Shown here: positions 8,411-16,134 of the stretch, in pieces
Numbering within the stretch: the first letter of the stretch is position 1
How the letters are laid out: each line of letters starts with the position of its first letter
Assembly (NCBI GenBank): GCA_023488905.1
Contig: JAMDCQ010000008.1
Coordinates: 1-61,714 of the forward strand
Length of the DNA: 61,714 bases
DNA from: Candidatus Bathyarchaeota archaeon
Lineage (GTDB): Archaea > Thermoproteota > Bathyarchaeia > Bathyarchaeales > Bathycorpusculaceae
Direction of reading: 5' to 3'
The notes under the pieces: generated by a model
Database searches by the model: none
What the model was told of the DNA's origin: nothing
What the model saw: only the letters and a program-made list of their open reading frames with translations
Position numbers and translations under genes: made by a program

Positions 8411-9349
8411 ATGGGTAGAGGTTCAGGTTTCGGAAAAGTCATCCTATTCGGCGAACACTTCGTCGTCCACGGAATCCCGGGAATCGTATCAGCTATTGAC
8501 TCCTCAACAGATGCAGAAGTCAAAAAATCCCCAACAATGGTAATCAGAGATGAGCGCAAAACCGCCAAAGGCTACAGCGAAGAAAAACGGCTCCAACAGA
8601 TCGAATCCATCGAACGCATGCTAAAAGCCATGGATTTAGATCCCAAAATGCCCTTTGACATCTGGATCGGCGGCACACTGCCCGGATTCAGCGGCTTAGG
8701 CGCCTCAGCGGCAAGCAGCGTCGCCATCGCACGCGCCATCTCAGAGGAACTAAACCTCAATTTATCAAACGAAAAAATCAACTCAGTCGCCTATGAGGGC
8801 GAAAAAGCCTACGCAGGCAACCCCAGCGGCATCGACAACACCGCAGCCACCTACGGCGGCGTCATGTGGTTTAAGAAAAACCCCGCAGGCGGACAAGACC
8901 TTGTAGAGAAAATCCACATTAAACGACCAGTTGAAATCGTCATCGGCAGCACTGGCAAAGTTGCCAACACCAAAGCCATGGTGGAGGGCGTAGCTGACCG
9001 CAAAAAAGCCAACCCAGCCAAATACGGCCCCCTCTTCAAGCAGGCGGAGTCTTTGGCGGTTGCAGGCAGAAAAGCGGTGGAAGCAGGCGACCTCAAGAAA
9101 GTCGGCGACCTCATGAACGAAAACCACCGTATCCTGCAAGAAATCGGCGTCTCCAGCAAAGAGTTAGATTTGCTCGTTGACATGGCACGTAAGCAGGGCG
9201 CTTTTGGCGCTAAGCTTACGGGCGGCGGAGGAGGCGGCTGCATGGTTGCGTTGACTCCGGGGAAAGAGTTGCAGGGTAAAGTCGTGTCTGCCTTCAAGAC
9301 GGCTGGTTACGAGTTTATAGCTACCAAAATCGGCGTAGTAACCTACTAA
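8411..9349 (+). CDS. mvk: Mevalonate kinase
   Basis: A 312-residue GHMP kinase that phosphorylates mevalonate to mevalonate 5-phosphate. The three family motifs are present: motif 1 LFGEHFVVHGIPGI near residue 15, the phosphate loop LPGFSGLGASAASSVA near residue 95, and C-terminal motif 3 KLTGGGGGGCMVAL. The start is the ATG at 8411 with GGTG at SD distance. It heads a cluster with the UbiD-like decarboxylase and both AcnX subunits. This marks the modified archaeal mevalonate route, in which mevalonate 5-phosphate is dehydrated rather than phosphorylated again. No phosphomevalonate kinase or diphosphomevalonate decarboxylase is seen. Confidence 0.93.
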   Translation: MGRGSGFGKVILFGEHFVVHGIPGIVSAIDSSTDAEVKKSPTMVIRDERKTAKGYSEEKRLQQIESIERMLKAMDLDPKMPFDIWIGGTLPGFSGLGASAASSVAIARAISEELNLNLSNEKINSVAYEGEKAYAGNPSGIDNTAATYGGVMWFKKNPAGGQDLVEKIHIKRPVEIVIGSTGKVANTKAMVEGVADRKKANPAKYGPLFKQAESLAVAGRKAVEAGDLKKVGDLMNENHRILQEIGVSSKELDLLVDMARKQGAFGAKLTGGGGGGCMVALTPGKELQGKVVSAFKTAGYEFIATKIGVVTY

Positions 9350-9472
9350 ACAAGGGGTTTGTAGCCCCCATCTTTGTTTTTTCCTTATGTTTTCTCAATT
9401 TTTGTTCAGCTTCTTTTTCCAAAACCTATAAACGTTAACTTTCAATACTTTCCCAATCGAGGCGAACCCAAT

Positions 9473-10783
9473 TTGACCCTTAGAGGCTTCATAGAGGAAC
9501 TCCAAAAAAGTGGCGAATTAACTAAAATCACTAAGCCAGTCTCAACCGAATACGAGATTGCAGGCATCATCGCAGCGTTAAGCGAGAAGCCAGTTTACTT
9601 TGAAAACGTTAAAGAATCCAGCATCCCCGTCGTGGCTGGGCTGGTTTCTTCTAAAGAACTGATTTGCCGCAGCATGGGCATCACCAAAGAGCAGCTTCTA
9701 CCCAAACTGCTGTCCGCAATTGAGCAGCCAATCGCGCCGCGGATGGTGGAGAAGGCAGCGTGCCAAGAAGTCGTCGAGTCAGACGTGGACTTAACCAAGC
9801 TGCCCATCATGCATTACACTGACAAAGACGGCGGCAAATACATCGCCTCAGCAGTCTCCATCATAAAAGACCCCCAAACCGGCGCCCGCAACATGTGCTT
9901 CCACCGACTTATGCTCAAAGACAAGAACCACTTCGTCGCCCGCATCGTCGAACACCGAGGCACCGACACTGCGTTGACAAAGGCTGGCGGCGAACTCGAA
10001 ATCGCCATCTGCCTGGGCAACTCCACCGCGGTCCTACTCGCAGCTGCCACCACACTGCCAATGGGCGCAGATGAACTGTCAATGGCAAATGCGTTGGAGA
10101 AAACTGACCTTATGAAATGCAAAACAGTCAACCTCGAAGTGCCCGCTGACACTGAATTCGTTTTTGAGGGCAAAATCACCAACGAAAAAGTTGCTGAAGG
10201 GCCTTTCCTCGATTTGACAGGCATTGTGGATCGCACCCGCCAGCAGCCCATAATCGAAGTCAAATGCGTCACACACCGCAAGAATCCAATTTACCAGACG
10301 ATTTTGGCTGGCAGAAACGAGCACAAGTTCCTCATGGGCATGCCTAAAGAACCCACCATCTACAAAGAAGTCAGCAAAGTCTGCCAATGCAAAGACGTCT
10401 ACATCACCCCCGGCGGATGCAGCTGGCTCCACGCCGTCGTCCAAATCAAAAAACAGACCCCCGAAGACGGCAAAAACGCGATAGCAGCCGCCTTCAAAGG
10501 CCACGGCTCACTCAAACACTGCGTTGTCGTGGACGAAGACATAAACATCTATGACCCCCACGACGTGGAGTGGGCAATCGCTACACGCTTCCAAGCCGAC
10601 AAAAACAGCATCATCCTAAGCAACCAACCAGGCTCATCTCTGGACCCCTCAGGCGACCTATCTGAGGGCAAGAAAGCTACAACCGCCAAAGCAGGCCTAG
10701 ACGCCACCGCCCCACTGGTGACAACGGGCAAAGGCTTTAGCAAAGTTGATTACATCAAAGTGGACCTAAACAAGTACCTGTGA
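9473..10783 (+). CDS. UbiD-family decarboxylase, probable trans-anhydromevalonate 5-phosphate decarboxylase
   Basis: A 436-residue UbiD family protein. I chose the TTG at 9473 (TLRGFIEELQKSGEL); the open frame extends upstream to 9374 but that part is low-complexity and not family-like. UbiD enzymes use prenylated FMN to decarboxylate unsaturated acids. In the archaeal mevalonate pathway known from Aeropyrum pernix, a UbiD homolog converts trans-anhydromevalonate 5-phosphate to isopentenyl phosphate. Placement between mevalonate kinase and the AcnX subunits supports that role over ubiquinone-type chemistry. It overlaps the AcnX large-subunit region by four bases at a GTGA junction. The prenyltransferase UbiX, needed for the cofactor, is not in the window. 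Confidence 0.87.
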   Translation: MTLRGFIEELQKSGELTKITKPVSTEYEIAGIIAALSEKPVYFENVKESSIPVVAGLVSSKELICRSMGITKEQLLPKLLSAIEQPIAPRMVEKAACQEVVESDVDLTKLPIMHYTDKDGGKYIASAVSIIKDPQTGARNMCFHRLMLKDKNHFVARIVEHRGTDTALTKAGGELEIAICLGNSTAVLLAAATTLPMGADELSMANALEKTDLMKCKTVNLEVPADTEFVFEGKITNEKVAEGPFLDLTGIVDRTRQQPIIEVKCVTHRKNPIYQTILAGRNEHKFLMGMPKEPTIYKEVSKVCQCKDVYITPGGCSWLHAVVQIKKQTPEDGKNAIAAAFKGHGSLKHCVVVDEDINIYDPHDVEWAIATRFQADKNSIILSNQPGSSLDPSGDLSEGKKATTAKAGLDATAPLVTTGKGFSKVDYIKVDLNKYL

Positions 10784-10788
10784 TACGT

Positions 10789-11988
10789 ATGGAGCTAACT
10801 AGTCAAGAACAAACTATGCTGGACGGAAAAGAAGGCTACGCCGTGCGCAAAAGCATGGAAATCCTCGTTGCACTCGGCGAAATCTTCGGCGCCAAGAACC
10901 TCATAGGCGTCGGCGGCGTCCAAGTTGCAGGCGTCAGCTACCACAACCTCGGCGACGCGGGACTTGAATTCCTCAACTCACTCGCTGCAGACGGCAAAGT
11001 TAAAGTCTTAACCACCCTAAACCCCGCAGGCATGGACCTAGAGAACTGGCAGCAACTGGGCATAAGCCCCGAATTCGCCGAAAAACAGAACATGGTCATC
11101 GACGCCTTCCAACGCATGGGCATCGTTATCAGCTGCACCTGCACACCGTATCTAATCGGCAACCTCCCACTCTACGGCGAACACGTGGCATGGTCAGAAA
11201 GCAGCGCAGTCACATTCGCCAACTCCGTTCTGGGCGCGCGCACTAACCGCGAAGGCGGACCATCCGCGTTGGCAGCGGCTTTTGTGGGTAAAACCCCCAA
11301 CTACGGCTTGCACCTCGACGAAAACCGCGTCCCTGACGTACACGTACAAGTTAACGCAGAATTAACCAAGCTCTCAGACTGGGGCGCATTGGGCTACGCC
11401 ATCGGCAAAAAAGCGGAAAACAAAATTCCCTACATCACAGGCATCAAAACTGTGGACTTAGATGAACTCAAAAGCTTCTGTGCATCCGTGGTAACATACG
11501 GCGCTAAACCGCTCTTCTACATGAAAGGCGTGACACCTGGAGCCGAAGCACAAAAGCAACCCCAAGAAACACTAACTATAGAGGAGAGCGACCTAAAAAT
11601 CGCCTACGACGCCATAAACGACGACGTAACCAACATAGAACTCGTCTGCCTCGGCTGCCCCCACTGCTCGATCAAAGAAATTTCTGAGATTGCAACGCTG
11701 CTGGAGGGCAAGAAGGTGGCGGAGGGCACGGAGTTGTGGGTGGCGACCTCGCGGACTGCAAAGCAACTCGCGGATAAGCGCGGCTACACGGCGACCATTG
11801 AGGCGGCGGGCGGCAAATTCGCCTGTGACACCTGCATGGCTGTGGCTCCGTTGAAGGGCAGGTTTAAATCGCTGGCGACCACGTCGGCGAAGGGCTGCTT
11901 CTATTCACGACAGAACCTTATGAAAACCAAGATGGGCAGTATTGAAGAATGTGTTGATGCGGCGGTGACTGGACAATGGAACAACTAA
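10789..11988 (+). CDS. Phosphomevalonate dehydratase large subunit (AcnX-type)
   Basis: About 399 residues of the aconitase X large-subunit family. The start is most likely the ATG at 10789 (MELTSQEQTMLDG), with GTGAT just upstream; a GTG at 10780 is in frame and overlaps the previous stop. Candidate Fe-S/active-site cysteines are CTCTPYL near 125, CLGCPHC near 285 and CDTCM near 350. With the small subunit it should dehydrate mevalonate 5-phosphate to trans-anhydromevalonate 5-phosphate. Other AcnX enzymes act on hydroxyproline-derived substrates, but the mevalonate kinase and UbiD neighbours decide in favour of isoprenoid synthesis. The 3' end overlaps the small-subunit gene by 13 bases. 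Confidence 0.88.
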   Translation: MELTSQEQTMLDGKEGYAVRKSMEILVALGEIFGAKNLIGVGGVQVAGVSYHNLGDAGLEFLNSLAADGKVKVLTTLNPAGMDLENWQQLGISPEFAEKQNMVIDAFQRMGIVISCTCTPYLIGNLPLYGEHVAWSESSAVTFANSVLGARTNREGGPSALAAAFVGKTPNYGLHLDENRVPDVHVQVNAELTKLSDWGALGYAIGKKAENKIPYITGIKTVDLDELKSFCASVVTYGAKPLFYMKGVTPGAEAQKQPQETLTIEESDLKIAYDAINDDVTNIELVCLGCPHCSIKEISEIATLLEGKKVAEGTELWVATSRTAKQLADKRGYTATIEAAGGKFACDTCMAVAPLKGRFKSLATTSAKGCFYSRQNLMKTKMGSIEECVDAAVTGQWNN

Positions 11989-12362
11989 AAGGCAGAATAA
12001 TCTACAAAGGCAAAGCAGAAGGCGAAGCGCTGGTGACTTCGATGCCAATCTCGTTCTACGGCGGCGTTGACCCCAACACAGGCGAAGTCATCGAAAAAGA
12101 CCACGAACTCCAAGGCATAAGCATCAAAGACAAAATCCTCGTGTTCCCGCAGGGCAAAGGCTCCACAGTCGGCAGCTACACGCTTTATCGGTTGAAGAAG
12201 AACGGCGTTGCACCCGCAGCCATGATAAACAAAGAAACCGAAACCATCGTCGCAGTCGGCGCAATCATCAGCGAAATCCCCTTCGTAGACAAGGTTGACG
12301 TATCGAAGTTCAAAACTGGCACAAAAGTCAGCGTAGAAAACAATACCGTCACAATCACCTAA
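11976..12362 (+). CDS. Phosphomevalonate dehydratase small subunit (AcnX-type, DUF126)
   Basis: A 128-residue swivelling small subunit of aconitase X. Family features are MPISFYGGVDPNTGEV, the GKGSTVGSYTLYRLK segment, and the C-terminal AINK/AVGAIISEIP-like region. It completes the active site of the large subunit and is translationally overlapped with it. It is the last gene of the operon; a T-rich tract follows the stop. Confidence 0.9.
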   Translation: MEQLKGRIIYKGKAEGEALVTSMPISFYGGVDPNTGEVIEKDHELQGISIKDKILVFPQGKGSTVGSYTLYRLKKNGVAPAAMINKETETIVAVGAIISEIPFVDKVDVSKFKTGTKVSVENNTVTIT

Positions 12363-12370
12363 AAATCAAA

Positions 12371-12416
12371 AAGCGCCCCTTCTTTGGGGATAACCATTTT
12401 TTATTTTTTTAAAAAA
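12371..12416 (+). terminator. Probable T-rich terminator after the mevalonate cluster
   Basis: GCGCCCCTTCTTTGGGG, a weak hairpin, followed by ATTTTTTATTTTTTT. Archaeal termination typically uses such T tracts. Confidence 0.5.
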
Positions 12417-12486
12417 GACAAAGTGTAGTTTCCACCGTTCTTTGGTTTCGTAAATAATATAAAAGCGGCAATTCCAGTAATTTTCA

Positions 12487-13002
12487 ATGAAAACTCTAAA
12501 AGTCATTGTTATGAGCGTTATAATTTTAGCGTTCAGTCTAACCGTGCTCTTAATTGTAGCCTATAACAGCGGTGTTTTATTGCCAAATGGTACTTCGAAC
12601 AGGTCAACTCCCATTACATCAGTTACAAATACCCCTTCACCAAATGACGTTTATCAAGTCAAAATAGCTAATTTCTCATCAAGAAACGGCTGGTTTTGCC
12701 CGGGTGGAGTAGCCATGACGGTTGATTTCGATGTAACAATCCAAAACAGTGGAGCCCAAAATGTAACCAATTTAACTTTGCTCATTAAGAGAACTGGAGT
12801 ATCCAATGACAATGAGACGCTTAGAAGTATACAAACATTAAATGTGACTTCAGGTGGAACCGTTCACACTTATGACTTCGTTGGTACAGATGTTAGACAA
12901 TACTGTAAGGAATTCTATAACTCCACTTTTACGGCTACCATTAGCTTAAACGGTGTTGTTTTGGATGAGAAGACCATTGAGATAACACAAAGGCAATTCT
13001 AG
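12487..13002 (+). CDS. Hypothetical surface protein with N-terminal membrane anchor
   Basis: 171 residues. An N-terminal hydrophobic segment (about residues 7-28) is followed by a Ser/Thr/Pro/Asn-rich linker and then a beta-rich domain of about 110 residues. That domain has an immunoglobulin-like CARDB feel (VDFDVTIQNSGAQNVTNLTL), several NXT/NXS sites and a cysteine pair (FCPGG, QYCKE). It is likely exported and held by its N-terminus. A TATA-like ataatataa sits about 35 bases upstream. No function is recognised. Codon use is more A/T-rich than in the mevalonate genes before it. Confidence 0.6.
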   Translation: MKTLKVIVMSVIILAFSLTVLLIVAYNSGVLLPNGTSNRSTPITSVTNTPSPNDVYQVKIANFSSRNGWFCPGGVAMTVDFDVTIQNSGAQNVTNLTLLIKRTGVSNDNETLRSIQTLNVTSGGTVHTYDFVGTDVRQYCKEFYNSTFTATISLNGVVLDEKTIEITQRQF

Positions 13003-13090
13003 CGCTAACATATTTGGATCCTATTAGTGGTTCTATGCTGAAACCTATAGGGGGGTCCTCTGTTTTGATCACGCTTTGCGCCTAACCGTT

Positions 13091-13135
13091 TGCGCCTTTA
13101 AATAGGGGGAGGGGAGGTTTCTGAGAGCAACAACA
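13091..13135 (+). repeat. Promoter-like intergenic repeat, member B
   Basis: GCGCCTTTAAATAGGGGG, then AGGGGAGGTTT, then CTGAGAGCAACAACACC. A TATA-type box is followed at about 22 bases by the conserved CTGAGAG start-like segment. It lies just upstream of the small membrane protein gene at 13146 and could be its promoter. Confidence 0.6.
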
Positions 13136-13145
13136 CCAACCCAAC

Positions 13146-13484
13146 ATGCCTTTAACCTTCCCAAAAACGGAAAGTGATTTCTGCTCAATATTTAGAGTAA
13201 TAAAAGCTTATCTTGTATGCCTACTTACTACATGGTTAGGTGGCAGTTTAGTGTATAAGGTAAAGACCAAGCGCAAACGCAGCAAGCCCTTAGTGATCTT
13301 GATGCTTCCCGCGCTCATCTTCATAGGCTTTTTAGGCTGGTTAATGTACGCCCTGGGAAGCCGAAAGCCAAACAACAAGCAAACCCATAAGGCACCTGCC
13401 AAAACACCGAACGCACCTAAACGTGAAGATGGTGTGTCGTTTGTTCCAGTTGACCTCGAAGAGCAGAAAGTAATCTCCAAGTAA
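13146..13484 (+). CDS. Small membrane protein, unknown
   Basis: 112 residues in the longest frame. The clearest part starts at VYKVKTKRKRSKPL, a basic stretch, followed by one transmembrane segment (LVILMLPALIFIGFLGWLMY) and a polar cytoplasmic or external tail. A GTG near 13249 with an upstream AGGTGG would give a compact protein of about 78 residues, perhaps the real product; the longer N-terminus is less convincing. Function unknown. Confidence 0.45.
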   Translation: MPLTFPKTESDFCSIFRVIKAYLVCLLTTWLGGSLVYKVKTKRKRSKPLVILMLPALIFIGFLGWLMYALGSRKPNNKQTHKAPAKTPNAPKREDGVSFVPVDLEEQKVISK

Positions 13485-13809
13485 GCGGTTCCCCTGTTGA
13501 TGTAGCAAGCTGTTGTCACTGCCCTACAGTCACAACTTCTTTTATTCTTGGCTAAACAAAGTGTAGTTTGCGAGAAATAGCCATCCAAGAGGTACACCCA
13601 TGCTTGGCGGCTTGAGCAGTTAACGTGGACATGAATCGCAAAGAACTAAAGGAAGGTTAGGGATCTACTTTTGATTCATGCCGCAGCGTTATACCGTGGC
13701 TGAAGCCGCCAGGCCTACTTTTAGTTACCCCTCTCCCCTACATGTTAAAGTCGTTTCTCTATAGTACTTATATGCGCTTAGACGCAATGCTAACCTTCGT
13801 GAAACCACA
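13485..13809. other. Intergenic stretch without recognised gene
   Basis: 325 bases. It contains a short inverted repeat (GCTGTTGTCACTG / CAGTCACAAC), a G/C-rich segment near 13690-13715, and a TATA-like CTATAGTACTTATATG just before the next gene (about 13760-13775). I see no RNA gene or ORF I would support. Confidence 0.4.
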
Positions 13810-14169
13810 TTGAATTACAAAGAACTCATGCACCCGAGAGTAAGCAAAGCAGAAATCGAAGTCTTCAAAGCACTAAGCACCACCAACCTAACCGGCGGCA
13901 TGGTAACCCAGCGACCCATTATATTAAAATCAACCATCCCAGACTTCTGCTGGGTAGAAAAACGCAAAATCGTCTACCTCGACGGGAACCCCGTACACAA
14001 AAAAGACAAACAACTAGAAAAGGACGGGGAAATCAACGACCTGCTTGAGGCGCAAGGTTGGGATGTCCTGCGAATTCCTTATGACCCGCCGTTGACGGAG
14101 AAAGGGCTACAGAAGGTTATGGCGCAGATTAAGCAGTTTCTAAACGTGGACGAAGAAGACATCGAGTAA
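13810..14169 (+). CDS. DUF559/Vsr-like nuclease-fold protein
   Basis: A 119-residue stand-alone protein. The core has the layout of small PD-(D/E)XK proteins related to DUF559 and Vsr: IPDFCWVEKRKIVYLDG, then DGEINDLLEAQGWDVLRIPYD, where the Asp of PDF and the Asp/Lys positions that follow would form the metal site. Vsr-type enzymes nick at mismatches, whereas DUF559 proteins are often of unknown role or part of mobile modules. The start is TTG at 13810 or ATG at 13828. No methylase is adjacent, so a restriction system is not supported. Confidence 0.65.
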   Translation: MNYKELMHPRVSKAEIEVFKALSTTNLTGGMVTQRPIILKSTIPDFCWVEKRKIVYLDGNPVHKKDKQLEKDGEINDLLEAQGWDVLRIPYDPPLTEKGLQKVMAQIKQFLNVDEEDIE

Positions 14170-14271
14170 CCCCTTTTTTAGAGAAGCACCCCTCTGTGTA
14201 TGGGGAAATAATTTATGCAATGAACCAGTAAGTAGTCTGCAAGGTGCATTGCAATCGACGATTTACCGCTT

Positions 14272-14925
14272 GTGACTTTCAAAATTGGAACCGGCGAAAC
14301 CAAAAGCGACCGCGAATGGCTGAAAAAGAAAAAAGAATACCTTGAAAAACTCTTGAGCAAAAGCGGCACAAAACTTTTGCACAAAATCGAAGACGCCTGC
14401 GGCGACAGCTACACCAACACAGCCAAACAAAGCGGCATCCTCGTATTGTTGCACAAGAAGGCGCCTCAAAGCAACAGTGGCAGCCTAAAAGAAGACAACC
14501 CCCTCGAAATCAACATGTTTCTCTCAAAAAACGACAACAACGAAACCCTAAAAGACCTCCTCATAAGGTTGCTTACGCATTCCTTTATTGAGCAGCAGTA
14601 CGAGTTTCACTTCAGAATCCGCGAGCAAACCCTCTTTGAAGACATCCTCGCAGACGAATGCCTCACCTCCATCGTCAGTTTAATGGTGCAAGGCAAGAAG
14701 CTGGGGCGAGCAAACTGCGCTAAGGCACTTGATGAAGCCATAGCGGAAACGGTTTTTCGGTTGTCACAGAAGGCGCCGCGGGAGAAGTTGGTGGATATGG
14801 TTTTCGGTTTCTTCCAAGAGTACCCTGACAAAATCAAGAACCAAAAAATCGACATCCTTGAGAACCGAGAAGAATTCATAGCCCAACTGCTAAAGTTTCT
14901 GCCTAAGAACGTAAACCTCGACTAA
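14272..14925 (+). CDS. Hypothetical protein, helical
   Basis: 217 residues with a GTG start at 14272. A charged N-terminal helix (DREWLKKKKEYLEKLLSK) is followed by a mixed domain and a largely helical C-terminus. No signal peptide or membrane segment is seen. EFHFRIREQTLFEDILADEC includes an acidic/Cys patch, but I recognise no catalytic motif. It lies between a nuclease-like gene and a convergent OsmC gene. Function unknown. Confidence 0.6.
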   Translation: MTFKIGTGETKSDREWLKKKKEYLEKLLSKSGTKLLHKIEDACGDSYTNTAKQSGILVLLHKKAPQSNSGSLKEDNPLEINMFLSKNDNNETLKDLLIRLLTHSFIEQQYEFHFRIREQTLFEDILADECLTSIVSLMVQGKKLGRANCAKALDEAIAETVFRLSQKAPREKLVDMVFGFFQEYPDKIKNQKIDILENREEFIAQLLKFLPKNVNLD

Positions 14926-14936
14926 CTCGCTCCACC

Positions 14937-15359
14937 CTAGAGTATTTCGAATGATGAAGTGATAGGAACCGCTTTCTGCAGCATGCCCCCAACTGAACAG
15001 TACTTCTCCTCCGAGAGCTTAATAGCGCTCTCGACTGCTTGAGCGGGGATGTTTTCGCCTTTAACGATGTATTTTAGGTGGATTTTAGTAAATATTCTGG
15101 GCGGTTCCTCTCTTCTTTCTGCGGTAGCTTCCACAGAGTAGCCTGTCACATTCAACCGCTTCTTCTTAAGAATCGTTAGAACATGGAAGCTGCTGCAGGC
15201 GGCTAAACTTGCCAAAACATTCTCCATCGGGGACAGCGCGGTTTCTTCGCCGCCATGCGCTATTGGGGCATCGAAGTTTACTGTTAGGCCTTTCTCGTTT
15301 TTTGCTTCTAAGCGCAGGTTTCCTTTCCATTCGAGGACCATTTTCTTTGATGAAGACAT
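14937..15359 (-). CDS. OsmC-family peroxiredoxin-like protein
   Basis: A 140-residue OsmC/Ohr family protein. The two family cysteines are present: AACSSFHVL near residue 55 and KYCSVGGML near residue 118. The conserved segment SPMENVLASLAAC is also present. Such proteins reduce organic hydroperoxides or act as redox stress proteins in the cytoplasm. It is a single gene on the minus strand, converging with the hypothetical gene on its left. The ATG at 15359 gives the normal family length. Confidence 0.88.
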   Translation of the reverse strand: MSSSKKMVLEWKGNLRLEAKNEKGLTVNFDAPIAHGGEETALSPMENVLASLAACSSFHVLTILKKKRLNVTGYSVEATAERREEPPRIFTKIHLKYIVKGENIPAQAVESAIKLSEEKYCSVGGMLQKAVPITSSFEIL

Positions 15360-15640
15360 ACTTTACCTATCCAACCCGTTGCTCTTATGTTTAGGGCTCA
15401 ACGCAAGAAACGCTCGGAGTTGGGTGCTTTCATGATGCCTGTCCACGTTACCCATAAATGTCAAGTTTGGCTCTCTCGCATTGAGATAGGCATGTAAATG
15501 GGCTTTACACGTGCATAGCAGGCATCCAGAGATGAAAGCTTAAAGGAACTTGGTTGAAGCCTGTTTTTTTAGTTTTGTCTCGATAGAATATAGCCTATTC
15601 AATGGTCTATAATATTCAATAGAAAGCACAGAAACTGAAA

Positions 15641-15757
15641 TGGCGCCGGGAGGGGGATTTGAACCCCCGCGGCCCCGAAAGGCCACAAGCTAACAGGTAC
15701 ACACCCTGAAGAGTGCTATCTCCAGGCTTGCTCCCTGCCGGGCTAGGAGACCCCGGC
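15641..15757 (-). tRNA. tRNA-Ser (anticodon GGA) with a 28-base intron, CCA encoded
   Basis: The minus-strand acceptor is GCCGGGG with TCCCGGC, G73 discriminator and encoded CCA. The anticodon stem is CAAGC/GCTTG. The loop reads CTGGAG, then a 28-base insertion (15692-15719), then A38, giving CTGGAGA with anticodon GGA. The long variable arm (GGCC..GGCC) and G73 both fit serine. The insertion at 37/38 is the canonical archaeal intron site removed by the splicing endonuclease. The T arm is GGGGG-TTCAAAT-CCCCC. Confidence 0.9.
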
Positions 15758-15896
15758 AACAAAGGTTTGCACCTTTTCTCTGACTTGCGCGGAATTTAAA
15801 GCTTTATCGAAAAACAACCGCCAACACAGCATACATAATTTGTACCTATTAGAAAACTTGTTGCATAAGCCTTTTGAGGGGGCTCCAGGTGCCCGA

Positions 15897-16011
15897 TGCT
15901 GCTTTATATAATGGAGGGGAGGTGGCTGCTGAGAGGTCGCGTGGTTTCTTTGGTTGCGGATACGGTTTCGTATGCGGCTTTAAATAAGGGGGGTCTAGTA
16001 GAGAAATCGCA
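15897..16011 (+). repeat. Composite promoter-like repeat, member C, upstream of enolase
   Basis: Two parts. The first is CTTTATATAATGGAGGGGAG followed by GCTGAGAGGTCGCGTGG. About 20 bases later comes a 58-base block (15954-16011) with GCGGCTTTAAATAAGGGG and TCTAGTAGA. The second block matches 22740-22797 at 55 of 58 positions. It includes an imperfect hairpin GGATAC..GTATGC. It lies 125 bases before the enolase start, so one or both TATA-like boxes may serve enolase-uS2-MEMO. Confidence 0.65.
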
Positions 16012-16134
16012 AGCTATCTTTACAAAGCATGGACGAGTCATCGGTGTGTTGCGGGTACTAGAATCTATGGAGCGCTTGTGCCGAAACCTAAAATAAGCGC
16101 GTGACAAAACTATAGCGTCTGAGGTTAAAGCTGC

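Noticed and set aside
9374-9472. N-terminal extension of the UbiD-like decarboxylase
   Set aside because: The extra 33 codons are hydrophobic/aromatic low-quality sequence overlying a TATA-like promoter stretch (CCTATAAACG); family homology begins at the TTG at 9473.
15896-16096. 66-residue plus-strand ORF upstream of enolase
   Set aside because: It lies entirely in the repeat region; the related repeat at 22687 does not preserve the frame, so it is probably not translated.
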